The notes under the pieces: model-generated
Told to the model about the DNA's origin: nothing
The model's input: only the letters and a program-made list of their open reading frames with translations
Database searches by the model: none
NCBI GenBank assembly: GCA_028673005.1
Contig: CM054114.1
Coordinates: 123,409,307-123,473,306 of the forward strand
DNA from: Tanypteryx hageni
Lineage: Eukaryota > Arthropoda > Insecta > Odonata > Petaluridae
DNA: 64,000 nt
Reading direction: 5' to 3'
In this document: positions 1 to 12,664 of the stretch, piece by piece
How positions within the stretch are numbered: the stretch's first letter is position 1
Layout: each line of letters starts with the position of its first letter
Made by a program: the position numbers and the translations under genes

Positions 1-113
1 CTATTAAAATAATCGGCGTATAAATCGATGTGCCAAAACATCGACAGGGGAGAAAGTTACGAAATAAGAAATCATAATAAAATTCGCTAATCAGTACGGA
101 TAATAGCGTAGAT

Positions 114-451
114 CAGGGGTGAGCAAACTTTTTACGTGCCGGGCGGCATTAACAGTCGCAGCTTCTTAGGCGGGCCGCATTAACAGATTAAGATGCATGC
201 GGGTCTCGTTAGGGTCCACATCGGAAGTGATTTGAGATAATGCTAGGGATCCTGTTAGTGAAAATCAATAATAAATAATATGTTTTCCCCATAACATCAC
301 TGAAAAAGATTTTATGGCCATAATTTTAAGCTACAAATACGAAATTATCTTTATTTTATATTACGGTTCGCTTTCATAATGGCATCGCGAGCCACATAAA
401 ATGCCCTCGCGGGCCACATGTGGCCCATTTGCCGTAGTTTTCTCACTTCTG
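114..451. mobile_element. hAT MITE, 338 bp
   Basis: Starts CAGGGGTGAGCAAAC and ends as the inverted form CAGAAGTGAGAAAAC. Flanking 8-mers GCGTAGAT (106-113) and GTGTAGAT (452-459) match at 7 of 8, the target duplication length of hAT. The interior has GGGCCACATGTGGCCC-type sequence and no coding capacity. Confidence 0.85.
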
Positions 452-869
452 GTGTAGATAGTCAGTCGGTACGACATTGTCGGAATCAGTAGAGCTCTGA
501 ATAAATCGACACTTTGTATATAATAGTAAGATTTCTTCGATTTTTTTAGGCGCTGGTCCTGTCCGATGCGCTGATGAAACTTATACATGCCGGCAATGAT
601 TCACCAATTCCGCCGGCGGGCAAGAATTTGGCACCAATGCGTTAAGTGTTAGCGGTAATGAAAGAACCGTTCGTTGGTAAACTGAATAAATGAGCTTCTT
701 TTTCGAAATTCCTGAAAAATATTCGGGTTCATTTGGAAGATAATCGAGCCATCTCCCCGAGAAAGACTTCGGCCTTAGTCGTGTATCGAGTTTGTATCTT
801 GGTTCTAACCCTTTCAAAAAGACGAATTCATTTAAGGCACTGCGCCAATTCTCGTGATATATCGTATTT
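452..869. other. Unassigned sequence
   Basis: Nothing recognised; a short CG-containing patch lies near 590-650. No convincing coding region on either strand. Confidence 0.5.
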
Positions 870-1015
870 ATCTGAATATAAGATGACTCGAATATAAGAC
901 GATCCGCCGAAAATTGGCAGTTTTAGAAGAAAAAAGGAGTTACCTGATTATAAGCCGACGACCCATTCACAGTATTTCAGTTATGTACAGATGAAAATTT
1001 TTGAACTTTAGATGG
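870..1015. mobile_element. Pogo/Tigger-type terminal fragment
   Basis: Repeated AATATAAGA/GATTATAAG units (ATAAGATGACTCGAATATAA, ACCTGATTATAAGCC) match the same kind of end seen at 60525-60640. One end only; no coding sequence. Confidence 0.45.
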
Positions 1016-1189
1016 ACTCCAACGTTCGCTTCAGTAACACTGAATTTACGTGCGGCTTCAGTGTTACTTGTAATTTTTGCGTGTTTAACAAATATCCATT
1101 TCAAGTTCCTGTCATAACTTAAACGCATACCTCGTCTTCTATTCTGATAAATACGGTATGCAGTGGTAGGTACTCCGAGTGGTTTTTAG

Positions 1190-1675
1190 CCTGCTTTCCA
1201 GAATGTAAATAGGCTTATTCGCCTACTTTTCAGTATGGATATAGCTTATAGTTTCGTCGTTGTGTCTGTTTGGGTGTCCTTACTATTAACTTTTGAACCA
1301 ATAGACCGATTTTCATGAAACATGGTGGAAATCTCCAGCTACTGGGGCCGAGCACCTGAGGATAGATTTTGTTGCGAAAATTGATGTCCCGGGTTCGATT
1401 CCAGGAACTATTCTTCCCATTTGATTTATGTACATGGGATGTCTGAAATCCATCGTGCAGGGTAATTTTATCTTGCACATTAAAATATCTTAGAATTGTA
1501 ATATCGGAGCGGGATTCGTACTTTTCTCTGAGGAAAAGAATGGAGATTCTAGTTTTGATCGTAGAATTTTGCTTATCGATCGTATTTCGCTTAATACTGG
1601 CGTTTTCGCAGTTTTTGTGGCTCATTACAAGTGTTGCCATTACAACGACTATTGTTGGACTCGGATTCGGTATAG
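1190..1675 (+). repeat. SINE-like dispersed repeat, copy A (left part)
   Basis: Shares its whole order of blocks with 4985-5460: a TATAGTTTCGTC start, CCAATAGACCGAT, CCCGGGTTCGATTCCAGG (a tRNA B-box-like match near 1391-1402), TATCGGAGCGGGAT and GACTCGGATTCGGTATAG. Other copies are at 6590-7060 and 58440-58935 in opposite orientation. No clear A box, so a tRNA origin is only suggested. Confidence 0.65.
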
Positions 1676-2317
1676 TTGGGCGAGCGAAGCGAAGTCTCCC
1701 CTGATGAGTCCCTGCGCATTTTGTCTGTTTGTTTGTTCTACGATAATTAATGTCTCGGTTGTCTGACTTTCACCAAACTTGGTGTATATGTACAAATAAA
1801 TTGTAGGCGACTACTGCCTATAGATTTTCTAGAACACCACCCTTATAGTTCCTGCGAAATTTGCGTTAGCGCATTGCGCTAATTTTCAAATCTTATCCAA
1901 GCAAAACGAAATTTTGCGTACATACAGAAAAAATCAACCGATACAGAAAACGTCAAATAAAAATTTCTCTAAAATGTACAGGGTACCTCCTAGAGGCGCG
2001 CAATTTGCGTTCGCGCGGTCACTCCTGTTAAGTTCCTGTGCACTTTGTGTGTTCTACTAAAACTGCTATCTCACCGAGGAGACAAGGCTCAGGTTCATTT
2101 GCCATTAGTTCCATATTTGGCGCGTTTCTTATAATTGCATTTCTTTAATACATATTTTACTGCTGAGGACAGCGCTTTCAATTCTATTCAAATTTTACAT
2201 CCCCACTGTATGAAGTGCAGAACTATGAAGACGGTAATAATATTGAACATCCAATTTCCCCCAACCAGCCCTAAGTGGTCTGAGCGAGGCCGAAGATCAA
2301 CGCGGATCCACTAGTCT
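1676..2317. mobile_element. 642-bp insertion splitting repeat copy A
   Basis: Copy B at 4985-5660 runs straight from GGTATAG into TCTAATACATTC, whereas here 642 bp separate the same two blocks. The insert begins TTGGGCGAGCGAAGCG and ends GGATCCACTAG. I see no terminal repeats or coding region; class unknown. A CTAG end would suit a Helitron, but a 5' TC and 3' hairpin are not clear. Confidence 0.5.
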
Positions 2318-2525
2318 AGTACATACACGCGTTATTTTTGCCACGCAAATACGCGTGATCTATTTAGTTTTCCATTCGAATGTATTTGTAATATTTTATG
2401 ATGCTAAATTATGAAATTTGAGAACAATAAGAGCAACTCATCCACGATGATTTTAAAGCTGTTAAAGCCCATATATGTATTAAATAAATAATTATGTGGG
2501 AGTAGGCATTATAAGTTTCTTTTAA
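2318..2525 (+). repeat. Dispersed repeat, copy A (right part)
   Basis: TACACGCGTTATTTTTGC, CAAATACGCGTGATC, GAGCAACTCATCC and TTAAATAAATAATTA blocks match 5458-5660 in order. Confidence 0.7.
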
Positions 2526-4867
2526 AAATACAGTGACTTCTGTATATCTAATATATTATAATCGCTGTGTTCATGCCTTCCTGACTGCGTCCGAAGGCTC
2601 GAGTGACGTCACCTCCTGGCATGAACGCAAATAAATCGAGTACTGTTGGTTCGATTTCGTTGAATCTTTCGCCTGAATACTCGGCTCGAATTCTTGCAGG
2701 TTTTAAGTGGGTAGTCGTCTCCCGAAATGGTATGGCACGATACTAGAATAGTTTTCGTTTTTGCATTTCATTAACACACAATCGGCTAGAATTCGATGTG
2801 TAGTCCTTTAATCTTTAACATTTAAAAATATCTTACGATAGAGACTTTAACTCGAGATTTACACTCTTTCACGTACAAAGAAATGGAGATTCTTAGTCTT
2901 ACTTTCGATTCTGTTGTTTCATTCGTGTTTGCTCATATTTTAAGTTTATATTTGATTTTCTCCGATTTTTCAACATTTCAAAAAACACATTGGTACGGTT
3001 GCTGGTATTTTTGATCTTAGATTTTTGCATTGTTGGACTCGGGTTTTCAAGTGCATGTGCACTAAGCTTACAATGAAACAAACGCATCAAGAACAATAAC
3101 CGATTGAAAATTTATGTGAAAAGTTTCCTGCAAATATAAAACAAATGAAACGCGTAGCGAAGAAACTTGAAGTCAGAAACGATTGAGTCGTCCATTGTAA
3201 TAATTGTCAACTTAGCATTTCTAATAGAAAATATTTCACGCGTACATTAAAAATATCGTTTCTTTTGCAAATTTTATTGGGCAGTTTAAAGAAAATTACT
3301 ATATTGATAATGTTTGATTAAATTCTTTCGATAATTAAGCAAGAAATTTGACGCGTGGCCGGTGCATTTATAGTGATTACTTAACATCAAACAAACCAAA
3401 GAATATCCGATTTGCTGTACGATCAGAAATGGTGAACAAAACAAAAAATGTTGTGTACCGGTAAGTGCTAGCCTAAATCATGTAGGTATGTGTTTTTGGT
3501 TGTGAAAATGGAATAAGCAATATGATTTATTTTGAGAGGAGAAATAAAAGTGGTTAAACGAAAAACACCCTGAGCCACAATTTTCTGTGTCGAATAGGGT
3601 CACTTCACGTAAGGTTTCCTAAATGTTCGCAGGAAGTACTGCACCGGGTCCCTACTATACGTGTATGTACGATAAGGAATCCGAGTTGCATGGAGTTAAA
3701 ATCCCGTAACGGGTGCTTTTGACGGAAGTGCTTGCAAATATTTCCTCTTTCATTCCGAGTTCTCCTGTATGGTTCTGCGGCTTTTGCGGGAAGGAAGAGA
3801 GCATCCGTCTCCAAGAAAAGATAAAAGGATCGGCCTCAGTCGGCCGGTTCACGGTGAGGAAATAATAAGTTCGCTTGCGCCGGGAGCAGGTGTTCCCGAA
3901 CCGTGGTCGTCGGACCGCTGGTGGAAGTTCCTCGTTGATGGTGGTCCGCGTTAGTGCTCGGATATCAACGCTAAAGGTGGAAAAAATCTGCGAGAGACTG
4001 TGATGGAGGCGGGTCAGTGCCCGCGGTCCGAAAAGATTAAGAGTTGGAGACCTATAATGAGCCTCAACTACAGAAATGTGACGGGTGGTGGACAGTGGTT
4101 ATATTCTATTCTGGTGGGTGGTCGGTAATGGCGGCGAGGTTGAGTGCACCTTGGTCTGTGGATCAAAAATCCTTAATTATATATACTTATTAATTCGCTA
4201 TATAATTTCCGACCTCGTGTTGTGGCTGAAAAATAAAACAAATAAAATATCAAAATTGAAAGAATTAATTCGGTAAAATCTCTCAAGTCCGGACTAATTT
4301 TAGGAATTGGAGGGAGACTGGATAAGCCGCAAGTCCTGACTATGGGCGGAGCGGGAGATATAAAACGGCCCGGTAATTTGTGAAGAACACCGGACCAGCC
4401 CTCCTCCCATCGCGCTATTAGCGGAAAGCAAATCTTATTTGTAATCAAGTAATATAACGGAGAGAAAATTTTATCATGGAAAAGAATGAATAATTGATAA
4501 AAAATTAATATATAAGTTTCAACAGACCGGCCCTTTGCCTTACCGGTCCGATGATTGCACTGGAAGGTTATATGGCCAGTCCGCCCCTGGCCATCCGAAT
4601 TATATAAAAAAGAATGCATTACACATGTAAATAAATATATATATATATATATATACATATATATTATAATAAACCTATGTATATTAACTTTCCAAATGAT
4701 CAGTAATATACTTGACGGGTTTTGGGAATTACGTGTTGCACAAAGGTTACCATGCGCTTTTCTTTTTGTATAATTTTTAAATCCTTTTATTTTTTCTCGC
4801 TTTTTAATTTTTTTGAGCAAAACATCTTGTTGAGGCACTCTCCAATATTGGCAAAGGTGGCTCATGC
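2526..4867. other. Unassigned, includes a GC-richer block and (AT)n
   Basis: Mostly AT-rich without recognised genes. The 3590-4060 segment is notably richer in G+C and CpG (several CGG/CCG words) than its surroundings, but I recognise no gene or repeat class there. A short (AT)n tract lies near 4635-4655. Confidence 0.4.
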
Positions 4868-4931
4868 CGGGTCTAGTCCAGATTAACCGAAGTCTGTACC
4901 AGTGGGACTCGAATTAGCGAGGCTTTTACTG
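4868..4931. mobile_element. Tigger/pogo-type terminal inverted repeat (right end only)
   Basis: Ends GCGAGGCTTTTACTG followed by TA, that is the inverted CAGTAAAAGCCTCGC terminus of pogo/Tigger elements. No left partner found. Confidence 0.5.
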
Positions 4932-4984
4932 TACTTATCTTAGGTGTCTCCTATAGCCATTACAACTGTTAAATGAATACTTAT

Positions 4985-5660
4985 TTTTTCCATTTTTAGC
5001 CTACTTTCCAGATTGGAATTAGGCTTATAGTTTCGTCATTGTGTCTGTCTGGTTGTCCGTCCCCCCTGTTAACTTTTGAACCAATAGACCGATATTCATG
5101 GCACTTGGAGAAAATCTCATACTATCGGGACTGGGCACCCGAGGATAGTTTTTGTTGCGAAGATTGAAAGTCCCAGGCTCGATTCCAGGAACTTTCCTTC
5201 CCATATGAATTACATGAGCAATCAGGAATCCGTCGTGTAATTTTATCTTGCGCATTAAAATATCTTAAAATTTTAATATCGGAGCGGGATTTGTACTATT
5301 CTCTGAGGAAAAGAATCTAGATTCTAGGTTTTACCGTAGAGTTTTGCTTATCGATCGTATTTCTTCGAATTTCGCGTAAATACTGTCGTTTTCACAGTTT
5401 TTCTACTCATGACGATTGTTGCCATTACAACGACTATTGTTCGACTCGGGTTCGGTATAGTCTAATACATTCACGCGTTATTTTTGCAACACAAATACGC
5501 GTGATCAATTTAGTTTTCCATTCAAATTTATTTAGAATATGCCAAAATATGATATTAGAGAACACAAAGAGCAACTCATCCGTGGTGATTTTAAAGCTAT
5601 TAAAGTCAAAATAAATATAAAATAAATAATTAAGTGGGAAGTAGGCATCATAAGTGCTTA
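4985..5660 (+). repeat. SINE-like dispersed repeat, copy B (uninterrupted)
   Basis: The most complete copy, showing both halves contiguous. Contains the B-box-like GGCTCGATTCCAGG and, at the right, AATAAATAATTAAGTGGG. Serves as the reference for the insertion in copy A. Confidence 0.68.
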
Positions 5661-6589
5661 TTTCTGAATTTATACCCGTGTATAAAACAACCGCACACAT
5701 GATTGTTCCTCCTTTTTATATTTCCTAGCTTTCTCTAAAAGCCTTGTTCGCGATTCCATTTTAAAAAATGTTATTATAAATCAATTTCTGGACATTAAAT
5801 CTTTCTCCCGAGTCTGACGTGTTTTGCAAGTCTTTGATTTTGTCTTATGATTACTTTATTCGATCAACTAATTCGCATAAGCCTTTCATTAGATTTTTGA
5901 AACCGTAGTAAGAGTTATCGAGATTCGTATATAATTTAATTCATAACGATACCGTTCAACTGCGTTTGGTGCAATTAATTTGTTCAATCAAATGTTTACT
6001 CTAACGCAATCCATTACTCTGTCCTAAAATTTAATTCACTGTTTGCATCGACTCCACAACTCTGAAAGGAGCGCTCAATTTTACAGGAACTCGCAATACC
6101 AACGGAAGTAGCATTGATGTGATAGAAAAACTTATAAAAGTGTAATACTAATAAGACCTGCGTATTTGAAATTAAACGACATAGTTTGAACGAGCGAACA
6201 TCACAAAACAGAAAAACACGACGACCCGATTGTCTCTCATTCTACTAAAAATTTCCTCCCTATCCTAATTTGATGCTTTAATGAACGTATTTACGAAATT
6301 TTAGAAGATCTCGATAATATCGGTTGCTACGAAGGTTATTTTCGTGGACTACAATAAAAGAACCGTGCAAAAGTGAATTACGACTTTCTTGTTTGATTTT
6401 CTTTAAAACGGCTAAACCTTCGACAAAAATGCATAACGCAAAAAATGTTCTTTTTAACTGCTTCTCCGAATTTTATTTGAAGAACTTTTTGGTATGTCTA
6501 ATATTTTACGATTTATGGCGGAAAGTTCTTTATATGTTCTTAGTTAAGTGGCATTCCTTATTGAGTTATGTGAACCATTCATAGCAAGA
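5661..6589. other. Unassigned AT-rich sequence
   Basis: I see no gene, RNA or terminal repeat. The 86-codon open stretch at 6324-6584 has no recognisable features. Confidence 0.5.
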
Positions 6590-7060
6590 GATTTCCACCA
6601 AGTTTCGTGAAAATCGGTCTATTGGTTCAAAATTTAATAGGGATGACGGACAGACAGATACAACGACAAAACTATAAGCCTATTTATATCTGGAAAGTAG
6701 TCTAAAAATTGGGAAAAAATTAATATATGCTTAAGCCCAGTTCGGTAATAATCGTCTCCATGACAACAATCCGATAAAGTGCAATTTAAAACGTAATAAC
6801 GCTGTTTTAGTAGAAATTCAAGAAAATAAGATCAATTATCAAAATTCTGTGATAAGAATTAGAATCTACATTCTTTTCCCCTCACAACAGTACAAACCTC
6901 GCTCCGATATCACAATGTTAAGATATGTATTTTAAAGTATTAAAGAATACATCTCTGCGCGATGGATTTGAGACTTCATATGTAAAACAAATAGGGAAAA
7001 ACGTTCCTGGAATCTAACCCGGGACTTCAATCTTCACCAAATAAAATACATCCCGGAGGT
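6590..7060 (-). repeat. SINE-like dispersed repeat, copy C
   Basis: Reverse orientation: AATCGGTCTATTGGTTC, AACTATAAGCCTATTTA, CTCGCTCCGATATCAC and GGAATCTAACCCGGGACT match the inverted blocks of copies A and B, with some changes in block order. Confidence 0.6.
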
Positions 7061-7745
7061 GGGCTCTGGCAGCACGAGCCATCGTGCAGAGATGTATATT
7101 TACGTAATTTTAATGTAATGACTAATGCTGCAAAACGATATATTAGAAATTATGCCAATATTAAATTTTTGATTTACCTATATATTTTTTAATTTGTTGG
7201 AATTAATCAATCTAAAATTATTTAAAACATACCTCACCTGAGTTAAATACTTAAGTATGTTTACGTTAACGTTATTTTCTTCGTCGTAGATAATCCATTT
7301 CCTTCCGCTTACAAAACGCTGCATGCACACGGAAGGAAATTAAAAATACAATAAAACTACGCGCCTCACAATGCCGCGGATTCGGATATACCGCGAGTCT
7401 AGTCATGTCCCCCAAAATTATTCCATTTATTTTCTCCATAAACAACTTTCTTTCAAATTTTACGGCAATTTATGACGTAATCCCTATGACCTTGCACGTG
7501 ATTTGCTAAGGAGATACCGAAGCTTCGATTCATTGTCTCAAAATCGTATTATTCAATAAAATCAGTCTTTGACCGGCATCTCGTATGGGCTCGAGAAAAA
7601 CCCTCCAGTGTTGTAAATACCCCGCCCAGGCTAAGGTAATTAAATACACGTTTCACAAGGCTTTTTGTGGAATGTGTGGTTTCAACTGTTTTTCTTGCTT
7701 ATACAGCTATATTCACTTTTTTCGATTTTAGGGTCATACTAATTA
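7061..7745. other. Unassigned sequence
   Basis: No supported gene. Ends where a Tigger-type coding fragment starts. Confidence 0.4.
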
Positions 7746-8064
7746 TGTCCACCAAAAGGAAAACGTATGCAATAAAAGAAAATCTGAACAAAATCGACAG
7801 AGTGAAACTTGATTATTCGAAAGCTCCAAGAGTTTGGCGTTCCTGAAGAAACAATTCGTGGTTGGATTAAAGAAGACAAATTACGATTATTATGCGTTCT
7901 TTGCATTAAGTGCACGAAGTGAACACATATAGGGAGGGAGCATATATGTACTTTCACGTTTAAAAAAAATTATTTTCTGGGAATTTCCCGAAATAACGCG
8001 GGTTGCCGATAACGCGGGTGTTCACTCTGTCTCCCGAAACCCGCGTTATAACGGAGTTTTACTG
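7746..8064 (+). pseudogene. Tigger/pogo relic: N-terminal helix-turn-helix fragment plus right end
   Basis: From 7746 the + strand reads MSTKRKTYAIKE, then after a stop and frameshift FGVPEETIRGWIKED, the typical psq-type DNA-binding start of Tigger transposases. Soon after, CGTTATAACGGAGTTTTACTG followed by TA is the right terminal repeat. The catalytic domain is deleted and no left end was found. It is a non-functional deletion derivative. Confidence 0.7.
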
Positions 8065-11000
8065 TATTTCGTAATATAGATGTTATGTATTTCAGTTACC
8101 TACTATTAAGATTATTTTCGTTGATAACAATTAAGTAACTACGCAAGACATTTTATAATTTCAACGTGAATTACTACATTCTTGTTTGATTTTCTTGAGC
8201 ACAGCTAATTCTACGATAAAAATGTGTTTGACAAGAAATATTAATTATATTTGACTAGTTCTACAAATTCTACTTGAAGAATTTGTCGGCATAACTAATA
8301 TTTATCGTTTTATGTGTACAGTTAATTCACACCCTGATTGGGTTATGTAAACCATTATTTATGGCATTTTCTCATTGCTTTTGCACAGAAGTCCTAAAAA
8401 CGAATTTCATGATAATCCGTTCGAGAATTAGCATGCGTGCGGGCGAACGTTGAAAGGGAAAGCGCCTAAAATGCGTTGAAAATTTACCAATTACTTACTT
8501 GGGTAGTTTTAGGATTGCCTGTAGAAAACGATCGGCCCATTATTTTCTTCAGTGCAGTTGATTCTTTTTCATATTTTCTCGCGTATGATAAGTATATAAT
8601 GAAAGTATTGTGATCGTGAAAAAATTAGACTTCGAGATTTTGGTGAATATGCGCGTTTTATCTGTGCCTAAATCCGAAAAGGTGGTTTTTGCGATTCTCT
8701 CTATGGCAAAATTTCAAGGAAACGCCTGACTCGTGTAGAATATGATTTATTCTGCGTTTTCATAAAGAGTTAGAGCGTATGTCATCAATTACTTTAACAT
8801 TTGAGTATGAAATTAACACTTATTTATGGGAAAATAACCTTTTGGCATTTTTTTGCGGGAACGTTTGGCGCCTTTCCCAAGCGGCGCCTATGGCAAATGC
8901 CAATACGCTAGTTAGGGCACTGCACACAACGATCTGTCGACAAACTTGTCGAGCCGACGGCCAAATCGTCACATGTACGGCGCTGTGTGTCAACCGATTG
9001 ACGAGTTGACGCGGCGGAGTGTCGATCCGTCGACCGCCGATCGTGTTGACAAACAGGTTAGAACGTGTATGCGCTTGTTGACAAACACGCATCGGCCACA
9101 GCAGTCCAATCAGTACAGGGGTTGGGCCGATATTGCACATGAGAACTTAAGACCTTCGTAACTCCATCCAGTAGCCAGGAATCGTGATGCAGCGACTAAT
9201 CGTTCTTCGGCGGTAATAGAATCCCGCATTATGGTGATCTTTCTTTGATTAAGTTAAGTAATTGATAGAAAATGTAGTTTTCCATTCGTAAATATTTTTT
9301 AAAATCCGCAAGTTCATTGGATTCTGGCTCTCGTAAACAGTTCACGTGTGAATATTTTTTTCTTTTCAAAAGCCACTGTTTTGTCCATTTGCTTCTTTTC
9401 TTCATCCACGCACAGGACGAGTGCTAGTGTTAGCATTTCTTTTATTTTTCGGCCCTATTGTAACACGATTAACAAGTTTTACCTAATATTCCAGCACAGG
9501 AAAAACGATTACCCATTGCCCGGGCTTATTGCGACTAAAGTCTGTTCAACGTGTCGACAAACAGGTAGTTACAATAAAGTAACCAGTGGCATTATTGGGT
9601 GGAGTAGATGCGGGAAAGCTTGCGCAATGCATGTTGCAACGATTTTTTTACTAATGAACTACATATTTGTAAATATAAAAAGAAATATGAGTGATTGTAA
9701 TGATTTCAGTAAAAATCACGAAAAAATAATATTTTTATCGAAACCTTCTTTAAAGGGACGAAAACAAATTGTTACTGTAAACATTGCCACGTTTAGAAAA
9801 AGAAAATTTTAATTTATCTCGCATTGAAGCCTTTTTTATCTGATTCCTGAAAATAAATGCGTCCTCAAATTCAAATTCCTGGACACCTTACTTTATTTTG
9901 TGCAGCTCTTGAAGTGATTTTAAATTGTCATTATACGTCACATCAATATTTTTTCCTACCGCTGGTATTATCTTATTATCTCAAATAGATACACAATATT
10001 AATAATGCGTGTCAACGGATATCGGTTAAATGTCAATTATCTGCTCCAGGTTTAAGCCCTTTGTCGTGTCGCGATAAAAGTTTAGATTCGGGAATGGCGC
10101 GCGATAAAACTTTTTTAGATCTGAAAACATGGAAACTGGATTTAAAAAAATGAAATTCTCGAAGGATAGGAAAGATCGAGATATTTCGGCATCCATTGGC
10201 AAAGTTTCGAAGGGTAGATTCCACAACTTCTCTCGACAGAGAGGCGATAGATAAAGTTCGCCTCGCCGTGGTTTCAAATTCCCGATATCGCCAATAAATG
10301 GACATTTTTAACGACGACGTCTCTGTATTACTAAGGTTACGTTAACTTCGAAATCGGTTGAATTGCAACAGTTTCCTTAACTTTTTCTGTCGAGTTAAAT
10401 TTCCCTTTTGTTTTGTCTTTAACCTTAATGTAACTAGATACCTACGCCTTAAAATAAGAGAATTTAGACTGAAGCGTTTTAAAAAAACTGTATTATTTAT
10501 CCTATTGGTGATTGAATTCAGCTTAACCGTCTGCCTGTTTAAATGTACTACATAGTGACATACATATTGTTTATTACGAAGATGTATTGGCAATTGTTAA
10601 GCGCCATCATTCGCCTTTTTTATGCATATCGGTATTTGTGTGTCAGATACTTCATTCGTTTATTTACAATTTATTTATGTATTGAAAAAGTCCTCAAGTC
10701 TTTCACATAGGACATTATAACAATCAGTATCTACAAATGAATAAATTATTTATGAAAGCATAACAATGGGTAAAGAACTAAAAAAACAGGTAAAGCGTTA
10801 GCAAAAAAAATTGTAAGTATAATTGACTACATTACATTTAAATATGTGATGTAACTCGGAAATTTCATTTGCCATGCTCTTCTACTGACTTATTGTGTTC
10901 TTTTGTCATAATTTTCACAAAAACAAACTTGGAAAAAGAAGGTAATTATTAGTACAACTGCTGGAAACATATTCATGAGAAAAAGGAGTATGGAGGGTTT

Positions 11001-11078
11001 AGTAGTCTATAACAACAGTTCTTTGGACATATTACTACTTACAGAGATGATGAATTAAATATGCTGGTCAACGCAGAC
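8065..11078. other. Unassigned, with CpG-rich patch 8880-9160
   Basis: AT-rich overall. 8880-9160 is unusually CpG-rich and repeats GACAAAC (GTCGACAAAC, GTTGACAAAC); a related GTGTCGACAAACAGGT recurs near 9550. The 154-codon open stretch 9348-9812 shows no recognisable domain. No gene supported. Confidence 0.4.
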
Positions 11079-12212
11079 TAGGGTGGCCAAATCATAAACT
11101 TAGAATTGAGGTACGCAAATAAGATGAGAAGGGGTTTTTCTGAAAATTGATTCTATAAATGGGGTACGTCTGGCCACCCTGCATGGTAAGGACATCCCAC
11201 GTCTATTAAATTGTTTTTAAATTTTTTGAGTTCAATGAACACGCTTTGGTGTACACCAAAATGAACGATAGCATTGTCGACACAATAACTGATAATATTT
11301 CGAGGATTTAAATTCAACTCCTTCATCTTCTGAACTAAGCAGAGTGAAATATCTTTTGATGTTTCAGATTGGCTGTTAAAAAAAACTCAAAAGTTTTGTT
11401 TGCACACCTCCACTAGTTTTTAAATATATCGACAATTAAAGGAAACATTTTAATGTTTCCTTTATTTGACTTGTCTGACTTTTAAATTGGTAATATCTGT
11501 AGCCACAGATTCTTTAGCCAAAACTTTTTTTACAATTTTAGACGTTTTTGTGCGCCCACTTGAAAGATTGGAAGCAATTTTTGAATCGCTAAATCAAGTT
11601 TCAATTTATGAACTAGTACAATCGGCAAATCTGTGCATGTTGTACTGTATGGTACACAAATGTAGCCTCTGCAGCAGCAGTCTTTTCTCTATGTTCGAAA
11701 ATGACAATGATGCCAATGGCATGAGAAATGAATTTAATGTTTTTGTCTTCCTAGCAGATATCTCAAAATTTTTGGTACTTACGTATTAAAGGTTAGAATT
11801 ATTTTCAACATTAATTTAAAGCAGCGAAACATAATAAATAATATTTTTGTACATTTCATCCTCTGATTTTGCATAACTATTACATCATTAAAGACTCGCA
11901 AAATTAACTCAATTTTAACCTCACTTTTCAATTTTCATACAACTTACCACTACATATTTAACTTTGAATCTTATGCATGAGCGAAATATTATCCTCGAAC
12001 TTCTGTTGTGGCCTTCACAAATACCCAAAAACTGTAAATCACTAAACACTACCTGTTTATTATATTTACCTATGCAGTGCTTTTAACAAATTAGCCCTTT
12101 GAAACAGATTTGGGGTATTTTGGGTATCCCATTTGAGATTATTGGAAAGGGGTATTTCTAAAAATTTATTCAATAAATGGGGTATTGTACCCCACGATGG
12201 GGGGCCACCCTA
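11079..12212 (-). mobile_element. hAT relic with transposase remnant
   Basis: Ends TAGGGTGGCCAAATC (11079) and GGGGGCCACCCTA (12212) are inverted. On the - strand about 11345-11180 reads CVDNAIVHFGVHQSVFIELK then a DVGCPYHA block, matching the hAT transposase core where ADN..NFGG and GC.AH motifs lie. The coding part abuts another CCACCCTG end near 11180, so the element is rearranged or internally deleted. Flanking 8-mers match poorly, so exact ends are uncertain. Confidence 0.6.
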
Positions 12213-12315
12213 GCACCAACAATATATTCACGAGACCGATGTATCATGTAATTTATTCAATGTAAAACACAAGTTGGAAATGAAAAATCGTTTTAGGATG
12301 CATTTTATGTTAAGG

Positions 12316-12550
12316 CAAGGGTCTCCAAATTTTTTACAAGTGGGCCACTTGGTCAATAAATTTTATGCTCGCAGGCTAGAGTATCAACATGAAAAACTTT
12401 TTGAAAATATGGGTGCACAAGATATAAATGTAGGCTATCTTCGTATTAAAAGTTGGTGTATTGAATTGGGTAGATTATGATTTTTTGTACTTAATACAGG
12501 CTCGAGGGCCACATTAAATGGGGTTGCTGGCCATAGTTTGGAGAGTCCCG
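12316..12550. mobile_element. hAT MITE, 235 bp
   Basis: Left CAAGGGTCTCCAAAT and inverted right CGGGACTCTCCAAAC. Flanking TGTTAAGG (12308-12315) and TGTTAAGA (12551-12558) match at 7 of 8. Non-coding. Confidence 0.8.
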
Positions 12551-12664
12551 TGTTAAGAGAATGGGGATTCCAAATATTTATTTTTCTGAATGCCTTAGAT
12601 CAAATTTTGGTTCAAACTAGTGAATCAATAGAAGGTTAATTTTGATTCGGATTCCATTTTGTAG

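Noticed and set aside
1387..1404. tRNA gene based on the GGTTCGATTCC box
   Set aside because: No cloverleaf or A box at the right distance; it is part of a dispersed repeat.
2305..2322. GGATCCACTAGT string resembling a plasmid polylinker
   Set aside because: The flanking bases continue into the genomic repeat found again at 5458, so vector contamination is not needed to explain it.
4173..4865. 230-codon open frame on the - strand
   Set aside because: Low-complexity AT-driven frame crossing an (AT)n tract, no recognisable domain, ends next to a Tigger terminus.
9348..9812. 154-codon open frame on the + strand
   Set aside because: No domain, no plausible splice context, composition like random AT-rich sequence.
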